Shown one piece after another: positions 24,497 to 30,955 of a stretch of 41,145 bases of DNA. The first letter of the stretch is position 1. Every line of letters starts with the position of its first letter. A program made the position numbers and the translations under genes. Below the pieces are notes generated by a model. It searched no databases and had not been told where the DNA came from. It was given only the letters and a program-made list of their open reading frames with translations. This DNA comes from a virus: positions 1-41,145 of IMG/VR virus record IMGVR_UViG_3300009553_000007; one strand, given 5' to 3'.

Positions 24497-25639
24497 ATGC
24501 CATTCGTAAGCATCACCAAACCGCCCCAAGGCACCTCGACAAAAAAGAGTTTGATCGACGCCATCATCGACAACCTTGGCGCCTTGAACTCGAGCGTCCA
24601 AGTCGGCCGCTCCGAGAACCTATTGAACGGTTCATTCGAAGACGACCTCGATGCCGAGGGCATACCTGACAACTGGGAAGTGACCCTGTTGAGCGGCGGG
24701 ACAAGTGCGATCGTCGGGGGCATACACGGGTTGTATGCGTACAAGTTTAATTTCCCTGGCGGCGGCGGGAACGGTGGCGGGTACATTCAAACGGCCGACT
24801 TCCTGCCCGTCTCACCGAACCGAACTGTAGTGCTTTCGTGGGAACAACAAAGCACCGCGGCCGGCGTGGACAACTCCGTTGAGATCCGCTGGTATTCCAG
24901 CGCCACGGAAGGCGACTACATCTCGACAGACGTCATCTTCGCCGACGCCGCGACGAACCCCGTCGTATGGACAACGCAAGGCGGCTCTGCTGTTCCTCCA
25001 AGCACCGCTCGATTCGCCAAGATTCGCTTCATCGGCGGCAATCTGGCGAGCATCGCTGGCAGCACATGGTTCGACGACGTCGTCTTATATCCTGGTACCG
25101 CCGCGATCCCCGTCATGGAAGTCATCAGCACAACGCAATCGTGGACCGTGCCGAGCGGCGTCACAAAGATTCGTGTGCGCGCGTGGGGAGCTGGCGGCGG
25201 CGGCAAAAGTCTAGTTGGGTCCGGAACAGTCGGCGGCGGCGGCGGCGGCGGCTACGGCGAAGCCGTCTTCGACGTTGTTCCGTCCACCGTTTACACCGCG
25301 ACAGTTGGTGCAGGCGGCGCGGCCGGCACTGGGCCAGGCGTCGGCAGCGCAGGCGGCTCGAGCAGCCTTGGCGTTTTGATTACTAGCACAGGAGGCGGCG
25401 GCGGAACTGCGAGCGTCGGCGGAGCTGGGGGCACGAGCGATGGCGCCAACGCCTTCACCGGGCAAGTTGCTGCATTCAACGCTGGCACAGCCATTGGTGG
25501 CCAAGCGGCCGGCGCTGGCGGCTGGGGCGGTACCTCACTCAGTGCTGGCGGCGTATCACCAGGCGGGGGAGGCCGCGGACGCGACGGCAACAACGGAGCC
25601 GGCGCTGGTGCAGCCGGCCGCATCATCATCGAATACTAA
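24497..25639 (+). CDS. Adhesin-like tail fibre with glycine-rich C-terminal domain (380 aa)
   Basis: Residues 1-50 are an attachment segment (SITKPPQGTSTKKSLIDAII). Residues about 40-200 form a carbohydrate-binding-like jelly roll (NLLNGSFEDDLDAEGIPDNW, ending STWFDDVVLYPG). From about 215, SWTVPSGVTKIRVRAWGAGG opens a glycine-rich domain with many GGG runs to the end (AAGRIIIEY). This V..GV..I.V.AWGAGGGG domain occurs at the tips of phage fibres. Glycine-rich polyglycine-II bundles are known in adhesins such as the gp38-type. It is a strong candidate for the host-recognition protein. Confidence 0.72.
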   Translation: MPFVSITKPPQGTSTKKSLIDAIIDNLGALNSSVQVGRSENLLNGSFEDDLDAEGIPDNWEVTLLSGGTSAIVGGIHGLYAYKFNFPGGGGNGGGYIQTADFLPVSPNRTVVLSWEQQSTAAGVDNSVEIRWYSSATEGDYISTDVIFADAATNPVVWTTQGGSAVPPSTARFAKIRFIGGNLASIAGSTWFDDVVLYPGTAAIPVMEVISTTQSWTVPSGVTKIRVRAWGAGGGGKSLVGSGTVGGGGGGGYGEAVFDVVPSTVYTATVGAGGAAGTGPGVGSAGGSSSLGVLITSTGGGGGTASVGGAGGTSDGANAFTGQVAAFNAGTAIGGQAAGAGGWGGTSLSAGGVSPGGGGRGRDGNNGAGAGAAGRIIIEY

Positions 25640-25694
25640 ACATTTGTTTAGTGCCGGAGCGCGGCTCTGTGAGCCGCAGCACACCCACCAGCCC
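25635..25694 (+). repeat. Small hairpin plus GCGCGGCTCTGTGAGCCGC repeat
   Basis: ACTAAACATTTGTTTAGT is a perfect inverted repeat over the fibre stop codon. GGAGCGCGGCTCTGTGAGCC, then GCAGC is another copy of the palindromic repeat and leads to the ATG at 25695. Confidence 0.7.
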
Positions 25695-26117
25695 ATGAAA
25701 AAACTCCTCAGCATTTTCTTACTCGCGATACTGCTCCCTGTGGCGTTCGGTCTTCGACCGGACTCCGCTGCCGAAGCCCTCGATCTCGATTGCTTCCCGC
25801 GCGGCAGTTTCCCTTCAACGTTGGAAGCCTCCTGGATCAAAAAACCCTTTCACGCCGCGCTGATCCATTGGGGACCGCTGATGTTCGTCTCGTACGACAT
25901 TTGGATTTGCCGCGAACGATTGAACGCTGACGGTGGGATGATCGAAGCCATTTGGTTTATTGGATTCCCGCCCGACGCCATAGGTTTGGTTGACGGCACC
26001 GCCAAGCAGAACGGCTGGTATCGGTATTGGTTTTTCCCTGTGGCGCCCTTTTGCGCCAGTTGGCCCGACCCCATCAGTGTCGAGCTCGCCCCTGCGCATG
26101 GACCTTTGAGCCGCTAG
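25695..26117 (+). CDS. Exported or membrane protein of unknown function (140 aa)
   Basis: The ATG at 25695 starts a clear signal sequence or N-terminal membrane helix (MKKLLSIFLLAILLPVAFG). The remainder is Trp- and aromatic-rich (WIKKPFHAALIHWGPLMFVS, WYRYWFFPVAPFCASWP) with three Cys residues and a possible second hydrophobic stretch. It opens the late cassette after the fibres, where lysis genes usually lie, but I see no lysozyme, amidase or peptidase motif. Confidence 0.6.
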   Translation: MKKLLSIFLLAILLPVAFGLRPDSAAEALDLDCFPRGSFPSTLEASWIKKPFHAALIHWGPLMFVSYDIWICRERLNADGGMIEAIWFIGFPPDAIGLVDGTAKQNGWYRYWFFPVAPFCASWPDPISVELAPAHGPLSR

Positions 26118-26245
26118 GGCTCGTCCTCGTCCTTCGTCCTCGTTCTCGAAGTGTGCAAACCCGCGCACTAGCGATCCCTTGTCAGCGCCCGACACTACGG
26201 GCAGCGAAGGAGCGCGGCGTTCACGCCGCTTCGCCATCCGCCCGC
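26118..26245 (+). repeat. Repeat field before the 26246 gene
   Basis: Units of CTCGTCCTCGTCCTTCGTC type, a GTGTGCAAACCCGCGCAC segment and an AGCGCGGCGTTCACGCCGCTT palindrome fill the gap. The GTGCAAACCC word recurs twice near 39695 and 39795. Confidence 0.6.
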
Positions 26246-26539
26246 ATGAACGACACGACATTACCAGCCGCCAGCGCCCCAACCGGCGATCGCGAGCCAT
26301 CCCACTTCCGCATACGCATCACCCCGAACATTGACACCGGTCATTTGCTGCAAGCCGTCATCCTTGTCAGCACCGTTGTCTGGTTCAGCGCCGGCCTCGA
26401 TAAACGGATCGCGCTCCTGGAAGCGCAGAACCAACGCAACGCCGGCGTCCTTGAGAACCTGGTCCGGACCCAGGAAGTCCTGACGCAAAACAACACTCGA
26501 TTGACCACCTTGATCGAAGAGCGCTTCCGCCGGCCATGA
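26246..26539 (+). CDS. Membrane protein with coiled-coil end (97 aa), lysis-cassette candidate
   Basis: Residues about 33-50 (GHLLQAVILVSTVVWFSAGL) form one transmembrane helix, followed by a coiled coil (DKRIALLEAQNQRNAGVLEN) and a basic end. A short N-terminus, one membrane helix and a periplasmic or cytoplasmic coil fit a holin-like or inner-membrane spanin-like protein. The stop overlaps the start of the lipoprotein gene (ATGA), so the two products may work as a pair. The function is inferred from topology and position only. Confidence 0.55.
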   Translation: MNDTTLPAASAPTGDREPSHFRIRITPNIDTGHLLQAVILVSTVVWFSAGLDKRIALLEAQNQRNAGVLENLVRTQEVLTQNNTRLTTLIEERFRRP

Positions 26540-26612
26540 TCACGCTTCACGCTTCACGCTTCACGCTCCTGGCCCTTTGCCCCTTGCTCTTTGCCCTCTG
26601 CGCGTCGGGCTG
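26536..26612 (+). repeat. Tandem CACGCTT heptads and CTTTGCCC units coding for a signal peptide
   Basis: ATCACGCTTCACGCTTCACG is continued by CTTCACGCTCCTGGCCCTTTG and CCCCTTGCTCTTTGCCCTC. Elsewhere these words are untranslated leaders. Here they encode SRFTLLALCPLLFALCASGC. Confidence 0.75.
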
Positions 26613-27339
26613 CACACGTTTCGCCGCGCGGCAGAAAGCTGCTGTCACACGGGTAGCCGTCACCGAGACAAAGCTGACCGAAGAGATCCGCGCCAATACG
26701 ACCGCTGCGGTGGACACGTTAGTCCTCGCTCCGACCAACCGTCACACGACCCTCGCGCTCGATTTCACCAAGCGCTCTCAGCTCATGTTAGGGATGCCTG
26801 TTGAGCGCATCGATGTCGAAGCCATCTTACGCGACGAACGCGCCGCCCTCACGCTTCACCAGGTCCGCGCCGAACACCAAGCCGAGCTGGTTAAAGAACG
26901 GGTTAATGCTGCCAACGAACTTGCCAAGGCAAATGACAAGCTCGCTGAACTCGGCCGCCAGGCGGAGGCCGCGAACAACGCCAGCCTGGTCAAACGCATT
27001 TACGTGCGGCTTGGGCTTTTGGGATCCATTGCGGCTGTGGTGGCTGCGTGCGTCTTTTTTCCAGTCCTCATCCCTATCTTTGGCCAGCTCCTGGGCTGGC
27101 TTGTGAGCAAAGTTCCCAAGCTCGCCGGCGCGCTCGGTGTTGTGAGCAAGAGCGCTTTTGACTCCGTCGTCAAAGGAGTCGGCGCCGTGCGGACCTCCCT
27201 TAAAGAGCGAGCTTCGACCAGCGATCGACTTTTGGGCGACACAGAAATGCTCAAGCTTGTTGACGACGAACTGTTGAAATCCACCGACGCCAGCGATCGG
27301 AAGCTCATCGAATCCCGTCGCGCGGTCCTTGCGGTATGA
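26536..27339 (+). CDS. Lipoprotein with membrane segment (267 aa), spanin-like candidate
   Basis: The N-terminus is a lipoprotein signal with lipobox LCASGC (Cys26). Residues about 45-150 are helical or coiled coil (TKLTEEIRANTTAAV, VKERVNAANELAKANDKLAE). Residues about 158-190 are hydrophobic (GSIAAVVAACVFFPVLIPIF), followed by a helical basic C-terminus of about 75 aa. Outer-membrane anchoring at one end and a membrane helix later resembles single-protein spanins, though the C-terminal extension is unusual. Bases 26536-26610, which code for the signal peptide, consist of CACGCTT and CCTTTGCCCCTTGCTC repeats. The ATGA overlap with the gene before it supports the start. Confidence 0.62.
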   Translation: MITLHASRFTLLALCPLLFALCASGCTRFAARQKAAVTRVAVTETKLTEEIRANTTAAVDTLVLAPTNRHTTLALDFTKRSQLMLGMPVERIDVEAILRDERAALTLHQVRAEHQAELVKERVNAANELAKANDKLAELGRQAEAANNASLVKRIYVRLGLLGSIAAVVAACVFFPVLIPIFGQLLGWLVSKVPKLAGALGVVSKSAFDSVVKGVGAVRTSLKERASTSDRLLGDTEMLKLVDDELLKSTDASDRKLIESRRAVLAV

Positions 27340-27551
27340 AGTCCACGCCCGGGAGTGCGAGCGTCCCCGCGAGCACTAATATTCCGTGCGCTTGGGTCCT
27401 CGCACTCCCTGAGACCACGGCGGCCGTCATAGACAACGCTGAGAGCCGCGGCCAGCTCCCGCAGCTCAAGGCCCTGTGTCACTCGATTCTAGCGATGCTC
27501 GGCGCCCGTTATCCGGGCAATCCGCAATCCGCAATCCGCAATCCGAAATAG
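27336..27551 (+). CDS. Hypothetical protein with repeat-derived ends (71 aa)
   Basis: The start overlaps the previous stop (ATGA). The first 16 residues (MKSTPGSASVPASTNI) come from the GGGAGTGCGAGCGTCCCCGC element, and the last 10 (NPQSAIRNPK) come from AATCCGC heptads. Only the core, about residues 18-60 (WVLALPETTAAVIDNAESRG, then QLKALCHSILAML), looks like an original helical protein. The function is unknown. Confidence 0.5.
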   Translation: MKSTPGSASVPASTNIPCAWVLALPETTAAVIDNAESRGQLPQLKALCHSILAMLGARYPGNPQSAIRNPK

Positions 27552-27555
27552 AAGA
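27510..27555 (+). repeat. Tandem AATCCGC heptads
   Basis: GGGCAATCCGCAATCCGCAA, continuing TCCGCAATCCGAAATAG, codes for the end and stop of one gene and serves as the leader of the gene at 27556. Confidence 0.8.
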
Positions 27556-27843
27556 ATGATCACCAAACAGCTCACGCCAGACATGGCCAAAAAGGTTGAA
27601 GAACTCGCAGCCGTCCGCGCCGACACCAAAGCCCTCGAGGCCCGCGAGAAAATCCTGAAGACCGAGATACTCGACTACTGCGACAACGCGGCCGCCGCAT
27701 TAAAGTTCGGCGCCGAGATCCGGTGCATGATCGAGCAGAAAAGCAGCGTCCGGATCGACACCACCGCGTTGCGCGCAAAATTCCCCGAGGCCGCCACCGC
27801 GTGCGAAGCCAGCACGACATTCCTGCAGATCAAGTGCGTCTGA
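27556..27843 (+). CDS. Small coiled-coil phage protein (95 aa)
   Basis: The N-terminal half is a coiled coil (VEELAAVRADTKALEAREKI). The C-terminal half reads SSVRIDTTALRAKFPEAATA, then STTFLQIKCV. The pattern of a helix, a strand with S.R...D...L...FPE, and a short final strand resembles small host-takeover or replication accessory proteins in phages, but I cannot assign it. It is the last + strand gene before attP. Confidence 0.55.
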   Translation: MITKQLTPDMAKKVEELAAVRADTKALEAREKILKTEILDYCDNAAAALKFGAEIRCMIEQKSSVRIDTTALRAKFPEAATACEASTTFLQIKCV

Positions 27844-27881
27844 GATAAGTGACATCCCGCCCCATCCGTCCGGTCCGGTCG

Positions 27882-28112
27882 CTAATCCATCAGACACCCG
27901 CGCTGAACAGCGGGCTGCTCCATTGGTTCCGTCTCCATCAGATCTTGCAGTTTGAACAGCCACTGGACGCCAGGCGTCCTACGTTTTTTCACGCACGGCT
28001 GACAGACCACGCACCGGGCGAGAGTAGCCAGGTCATCCTTTGGGCAATCCTCGGAGGCGCGTAAGTTGAGACGACGGCCGCAGCGCGAGCATTCCCCGTG
28101 GACAGTGATCAT
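27882..28112 (-). CDS. Zinc-ribbon protein (76 aa)
   Basis: The protein has CSRCGRRLNLRASEDC, then CVVCQPCVKKRR. The CxxC pairs indicate a zinc ribbon or treble-clef fold. It lies between the late operon and attP, read toward lower coordinates. It is separated from the integrase by the att region, so after integration it would lie at the other end of the prophage. It might be a DNA-binding regulator. The region has been under debate with a + strand frame, but the Cys pattern favours this strand. Confidence 0.6.
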   Translation of the reverse strand: MITVHGECSRCGRRLNLRASEDCPKDDLATLARCVVCQPCVKKRRTPGVQWLFKLQDLMETEPMEQPAVQRGCLMD

Positions 28113-28124
28113 TTGTGCGTAAAA

Positions 28125-28139
28125 TGCATAAATTATGCA
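28125..28139. promoter_or_regulatory. Palindrome TGCATAAATTATGCA, operator candidate
   Basis: The 15-bp palindrome has perfect 7-bp arms and a single central base. It lies 12 bases upstream of the start codon of the minus-strand zinc-ribbon gene, where it would overlap its promoter or leader. The AT-rich content stands out from the surrounding DNA. Confidence 0.55.
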
Positions 28140-28188
28140 CTTTGGGGAATTTCACCCATTTGCACAAACCGGCCGGATCTGCGCCCTC

Positions 28189-28204
28189 GGTATCATTTGA
28201 TACC
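28189..28204. promoter_or_regulatory. Palindrome GGTATCATTTGATACC, operator candidate
   Basis: Perfect 7-bp arms around TT lie between the minus-strand zinc-ribbon gene and attP. This kind of site fits a dimeric DNA-binding protein. The regulator is unknown. Confidence 0.5.
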
Positions 28205-28270
28205 AATCCCCAGCCCCCCAATCCGCGTTCCGCACTCCCCGCTCCGCATTTCAGGGCTTGTTCCACGTGG

Positions 28271-28286
28271 GACGGTTTTGGGACGA
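28271..28286. promoter_or_regulatory. Arm-type repeat GACGGTTTTGGGACGA, copy 1
   Basis: The exact 16-bp sequence recurs at 28490-28505, and the two copies flank the attP core at similar distances (about 112 and 48 bases). Direct repeats around a core are typical integrase arm-binding sites. Copy 2 lies inside the integrase coding end. Confidence 0.5.
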
Positions 28287-28397
28287 TTTTCACCCTCAAC
28301 TCGGCTTTTTCCCCCTTCTTCAGTGCCCTCGTTTGACCGGGCAAAAATGCACATCAGCCTGTAAGCACAGCCATTTGCGTGATTTACGGAGAATTGG

Positions 28398-28442
28398 AGT
28401 TGGAGCGAGCGAAGGGATTCGAACCCTTCGCTCGCTCCAACT
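28398..28442. other. attP core: tRNA 3' end within a perfect 19-bp-arm palindrome
   Basis: On the minus strand this reads AAGGG-TTCGAAT-CCCTT (a T-arm), then CGCTCGC, T and CCA, exactly the 3' end of a tRNA gene. Acceptor CGCTCGC with discriminator U suggests tRNA-Gly, possibly Cys. The sequence is also a perfect palindrome with 19-bp arms around ATTCGAA and is followed on the + strand by TTTT. It can therefore act as a terminator for late transcription as well as the site of integration. It lies just after the 3' end of the integrase gene, the usual place. Confidence 0.75.
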
Positions 28443-28456
28443 TTTGATTGGTTTTC

Positions 28457-29650
28457 CTACCGAAATTTCAAAGGGAGCACGTTTTGTGTGACGGTTTTGG
28501 GACGAATTTCGAACCACTTTAACGCCTCGCCAGGCGTCGTCAGCTCCAGGTAGTAGCGATGGATCATCCCGGGGCTGTTGCCCGCTTCCAGAGCCACTTG
28601 CGCCACATTCTGCGTTGCTGCCACGCGATAGCTGATGAACGAGTCTCGGAGCGCGTTCCGGCTCCAACGCAGCCCCAGGCGCCGCGCCAGGTTGCACTTC
28701 CCCATCGAGAGATTCGCATAATCGCACACCCGGCCGCTCGCCTGGCTCCATGGCTTGAGCCAGTCCACCAGGTTATCGAGGATAGGGACAGTCCGTTGCC
28801 TTCGCGTCTTTGTGACTTCTTCGCGTAAGTAGATGTACCCCTTCTCCCATTTGAAATCCGTCCAATTGAGCCGCAACACTTCCTCGCTCCGCAACCCGGC
28901 AAACGCGGAGATCGCCAGCGCCGGCAACAACCGCTCACTCGCCCCGGAAAGGATCATCGACATTTGGTGCGGAGTGAAAATCGTGATCGCTCGATGGCGC
29001 AGTTTGACCAGCTCGATCCCAGCCACGCAATCTTCCGTCACGTACTTCCGGCCCAGCGCGAATTTGTAGAGCGCGGCCAGTGCCCCCCTGAAATTGTTGC
29101 GCGTCCGCGCGTTGCCATTCAGCGTGCCGAGCCACTCTTGCAGATCGGCCGTCGTCAACCGGTTGATCGGGCAATGGAACGCCTTTACCAGGCGGGCCAG
29201 GCGCAACCGAAAATCACGCACGTAATACGGGCTCAGCTCCTGTTGTGCTTTATCCGCGAGGAATTCCGTCACTACATCCGCCAGCAACGGGCTGTTAGCC
29301 GGCGCGAGCTTTTGCGCCGCGGTCCACCGGGCGCGCTCTTCGTACGCCACCTCGATCAGCGTCTTGCCCGTCGGCTGCAATACCAAAAGCGCCTGCTCGA
29401 GCTCGATCGCTTGGGCTTCCGTGAGCCGATGCTTGGCGCTCGCTCCATTGCACATGGCCACCGCGCGTTCGTTCGCCCAGAGCAACGCCTTAACCTTTTT
29501 CGTGAACTTTTTGCGGTGAATCTTGCCCCCGAAACGGTCCCGCACTTCCCATCGCTTCTTCCCCCCCCATGGCACGCAATACATCTTCACCCGCACATTG
29601 CCCACGCGAATGACAACAGGGCTTGTGGCTTGCGTAGCGGGTGGCTTCAT
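28457..29650 (-). CDS. int: Tyrosine recombinase (phage integrase)
   Basis: The 397-aa protein has an N-terminal arm-binding region (to about 75; KKRWEVRDRFGGKIHRKKFT), a SAM-like core-binding domain (about 115-205) and a catalytic domain. Visible catalytic residues are Arg254 (AGLRSEEVLRL), Lys281 (EEVTKTRRQRTVPI), Arg335 and Tyr366 or Tyr367 (IHRYY). Where the family usually has His-x-x-Arg and a second His/Trp, this protein has Asn332 (RNALRDSF) and Asn358 (AGNSP). The gene is the last of the lysogeny operon before attP. Its start overlaps the stop of the gene upstream (ATGA). It inserts and excises the prophage. Confidence 0.92.
   Translation of the reverse strand: MKPPATQATSPVVIRVGNVRVKMYCVPWGGKKRWEVRDRFGGKIHRKKFTKKVKALLWANERAVAMCNGASAKHRLTEAQAIELEQALLVLQPTGKTLIEVAYEERARWTAAQKLAPANSPLLADVVTEFLADKAQQELSPYYVRDFRLRLARLVKAFHCPINRLTTADLQEWLGTLNGNARTRNNFRGALAALYKFALGRKYVTEDCVAGIELVKLRHRAITIFTPHQMSMILSGASERLLPALAISAFAGLRSEEVLRLNWTDFKWEKGYIYLREEVTKTRRQRTVPILDNLVDWLKPWSQASGRVCDYANLSMGKCNLARRLGLRWSRNALRDSFISYRVAATQNVAQVALEAGNSPGMIHRYYLELTTPGEALKWFEIRPKTVTQNVLPLKFR
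28490..28505. promoter_or_regulatory. Arm-type repeat GACGGTTTTGGGACGA, copy 2
   Basis: This is the identical 16-bp partner of 28271-28286. It overlaps the codons for the last residues of the integrase. Confidence 0.5.
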
Positions 29651-29895
29651 GGCGCTGGAATCATTTCGCGGACACCAGTTCCAAGATGCCGGCCAGCGAG
29701 TGCCAGAAGCATCGTCTCATCGCTCGTCTGCGCGTGCCTCATTAGAGGTTTCGCCGTATCTAGCCAGAGATCGGGCGCCATCCCTTTTGCGCCACACGAA
29801 CAATCCCATCCGACCGCGCACTCTTTTCGGCAGTACGGACAAAGCCAGTTGCCATTCAGAACCGGGCTCGGGCCTTTCGTAGCGTCTGGCTTCAT
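29647..29895 (-). CDS. Zinc-ribbon protein (82 aa)
   Basis: The start at 29895 overlaps the upstream stop (ATGA). The ORF could be extended to 29949, but this would overlap a plausible gene. The motif LCPYCRKECAVGWDCSCG has paired Cys residues. The C-terminal part (SDETMLLALAGRHLGTGV) is helical. It may be a small DNA- or protein-binding factor of the lysogeny operon. The function is unknown. Confidence 0.55.
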   Translation of the reverse strand: MKPDATKGPSPVLNGNWLCPYCRKECAVGWDCSCGAKGMAPDLWLDTAKPLMRHAQTSDETMLLALAGRHLGTGVREMIPAP

Positions 29896-30083
29896 TTTGA
29901 AGCTGTCTTGCAGCGCTTGCATCTCCGCCCGGTTGCGTCGTTGAACCAATCAGCCATCCGAAGTCCGCACATCGTCGTTACCTCGGAATTCCTGTGCATC
30001 GACCGAACGTTGTGTGAGATCCCTCCCATCGTTCTTGCTGCAGCGACGTAGCGAAGGTTTGGGTATTTGTCCGTGGTCGTCAT
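29892..30083 (-). CDS. Small Cys-rich phage protein (63 aa)
   Basis: The motif pattern is EVTTMCGLRMADWF, then GRRCKRCK. The combination T.CG ... C.RC is common among small zinc-binding phage proteins. Both ends overlap neighbouring genes by four bases, which supports its reality. Confidence 0.55.
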   Translation of the reverse strand: MTTTDKYPNLRYVAAARTMGGISHNVRSMHRNSEVTTMCGLRMADWFNDATGRRCKRCKTASK

Positions 30084-30463
30084 GGGAAGATTATTTTGAA
30101 AGGCACATCCGATCCCGGTTTGTCCACCACACCCGCCATCTTTGGCTGGCTTTTGGTCGCTGCGCCTGGATCGGCCGCCTCGTGCAGGACGCAGCCGAAC
30201 TGTTCACCCGTCAGCAGCGACGCCGTATAATTGCTGCCATCGACAACGGCCGCGGCGTTGATCTCTGGCCGTTGGTAAAAGACAATCTTTGGGTGTTTGC
30301 AGTGACGCACGACGTGCCCCCACTTCGCCCTGATCATCTCCTCGGTGGCGTCGTAGTCTTTATCGAAAGTTGCCGGGTCTGGCGGATTTACGATGTCGTC
30401 GTAACCATCGTCTTTTTCGCGCTGCCAGTGCTTGCAGGTTTTGCAGAGGCGCTCGTAGCTCAT
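30080..30463 (-). CDS. Zinc-binding phage protein (127 aa)
   Basis: The protein begins MSYERLCKTCKHWQREKDDG and later has VVRHCKHPKIVFYQRPE and LLTGEQFGCVLHEAA. The order CxTCKHW, CxHP and FGCVxHE is a known phage/host small zinc-protein pattern. The role is unknown. It overlaps the next gene by four bases and is preceded by the lipoprotein gene. Confidence 0.65.
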   Translation of the reverse strand: MSYERLCKTCKHWQREKDDGYDDIVNPPDPATFDKDYDATEEMIRAKWGHVVRHCKHPKIVFYQRPEINAAAVVDGSNYTASLLTGEQFGCVLHEAADPGAATKSQPKMAGVVDKPGSDVPFKIIFP

Positions 30464-30499
30464 TCCGTTCCTCTCCTTCAGCCGCTTCGTCTCGCTGGC

Positions 30500-30955
30500 C
30501 TAGCCCTCCACTTTCCCGCCCACAGCTTTTGCCACTCGCTCCGCGACGCCGCGAAACTCCGCTTTGATCTTGGGGATCTCATTTGCTGGCGGCCAAGCGC
30601 CATAGGTCAGTTCAGGCCCGAGCTGGAAATCGAGCGAGATTGTGTCGGAAACGACGAGGATTTTGAGAGTGCATTCGGCGTATTGGAGCACCCCAGCCAC
30701 GCGATACGTCACAAGCGGCTTCAAAAGGAACGTTCCACTCTCCGGCTGCCGCAATTTGAGAACCCGTGGCAAATCCCACGGAGCCTCAGCCAAGGCCAGC
30801 TCGACATGATTAAAAGCGTCTGCCTTGGGCTCGGTGTGCTTGACCATCGCGTGATAATTCCTTTCCGCCGGCGTGATACTCAGACGATTTGCCGAGGCAC
30901 AGCCCGTCAGAGCGGCAGCGAGCAATGCCAGTTGCAGATATTTGGTGATTTTCAC
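30500..30955 (-). CDS. Lipoprotein expressed from the lysogeny operon (151 aa)
   Basis: The signal peptide MKITKYLQLALLAAALTGCA contains the lipobox LTGC (Cys19). The mature part is about 130 aa, beta-rich (GTFLLKPLVTYRVAGVLQYA, CTLKILVVSDTISLDFQL). Being in the same operon as the integrase and the RHH genes, it is likely to be made in the prophage state. It may therefore be a surface-exclusion or conversion protein. The start overlaps the end of the RHH gene (ATGA). Confidence 0.65.
   Translation of the reverse strand: MKITKYLQLALLAAALTGCASANRLSITPAERNYHAMVKHTEPKADAFNHVELALAEAPWDLPRVLKLRQPESGTFLLKPLVTYRVAGVLQYAECTLKILVVSDTISLDFQLGPELTYGAWPPANEIPKIKAEFRGVAERVAKAVGGKVEG

Larger units (their letters stand above)
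28113..28456. other. Non-coding att region
   Basis: No convincing gene was seen in these 344 bases. They hold two palindromes (28125, 28189), an AATCCGC/TCCGC-type repeat (28215-28250), a CCACGTGG motif (28263), the first arm repeat (28271) and the attP core (28398). Confidence 0.6.

Noticed and set aside
28398-28442. A complete tRNA gene
   Set aside because: Only the T-arm, acceptor 3' strand and CCA are present. The 5' side is a mirror copy and not a D-arm or anticodon arm.
28964-29944. 326-aa + strand frame opposite the integrase
   Set aside because: The integrase on the other strand has clear catalytic residues, so this frame is its shadow.
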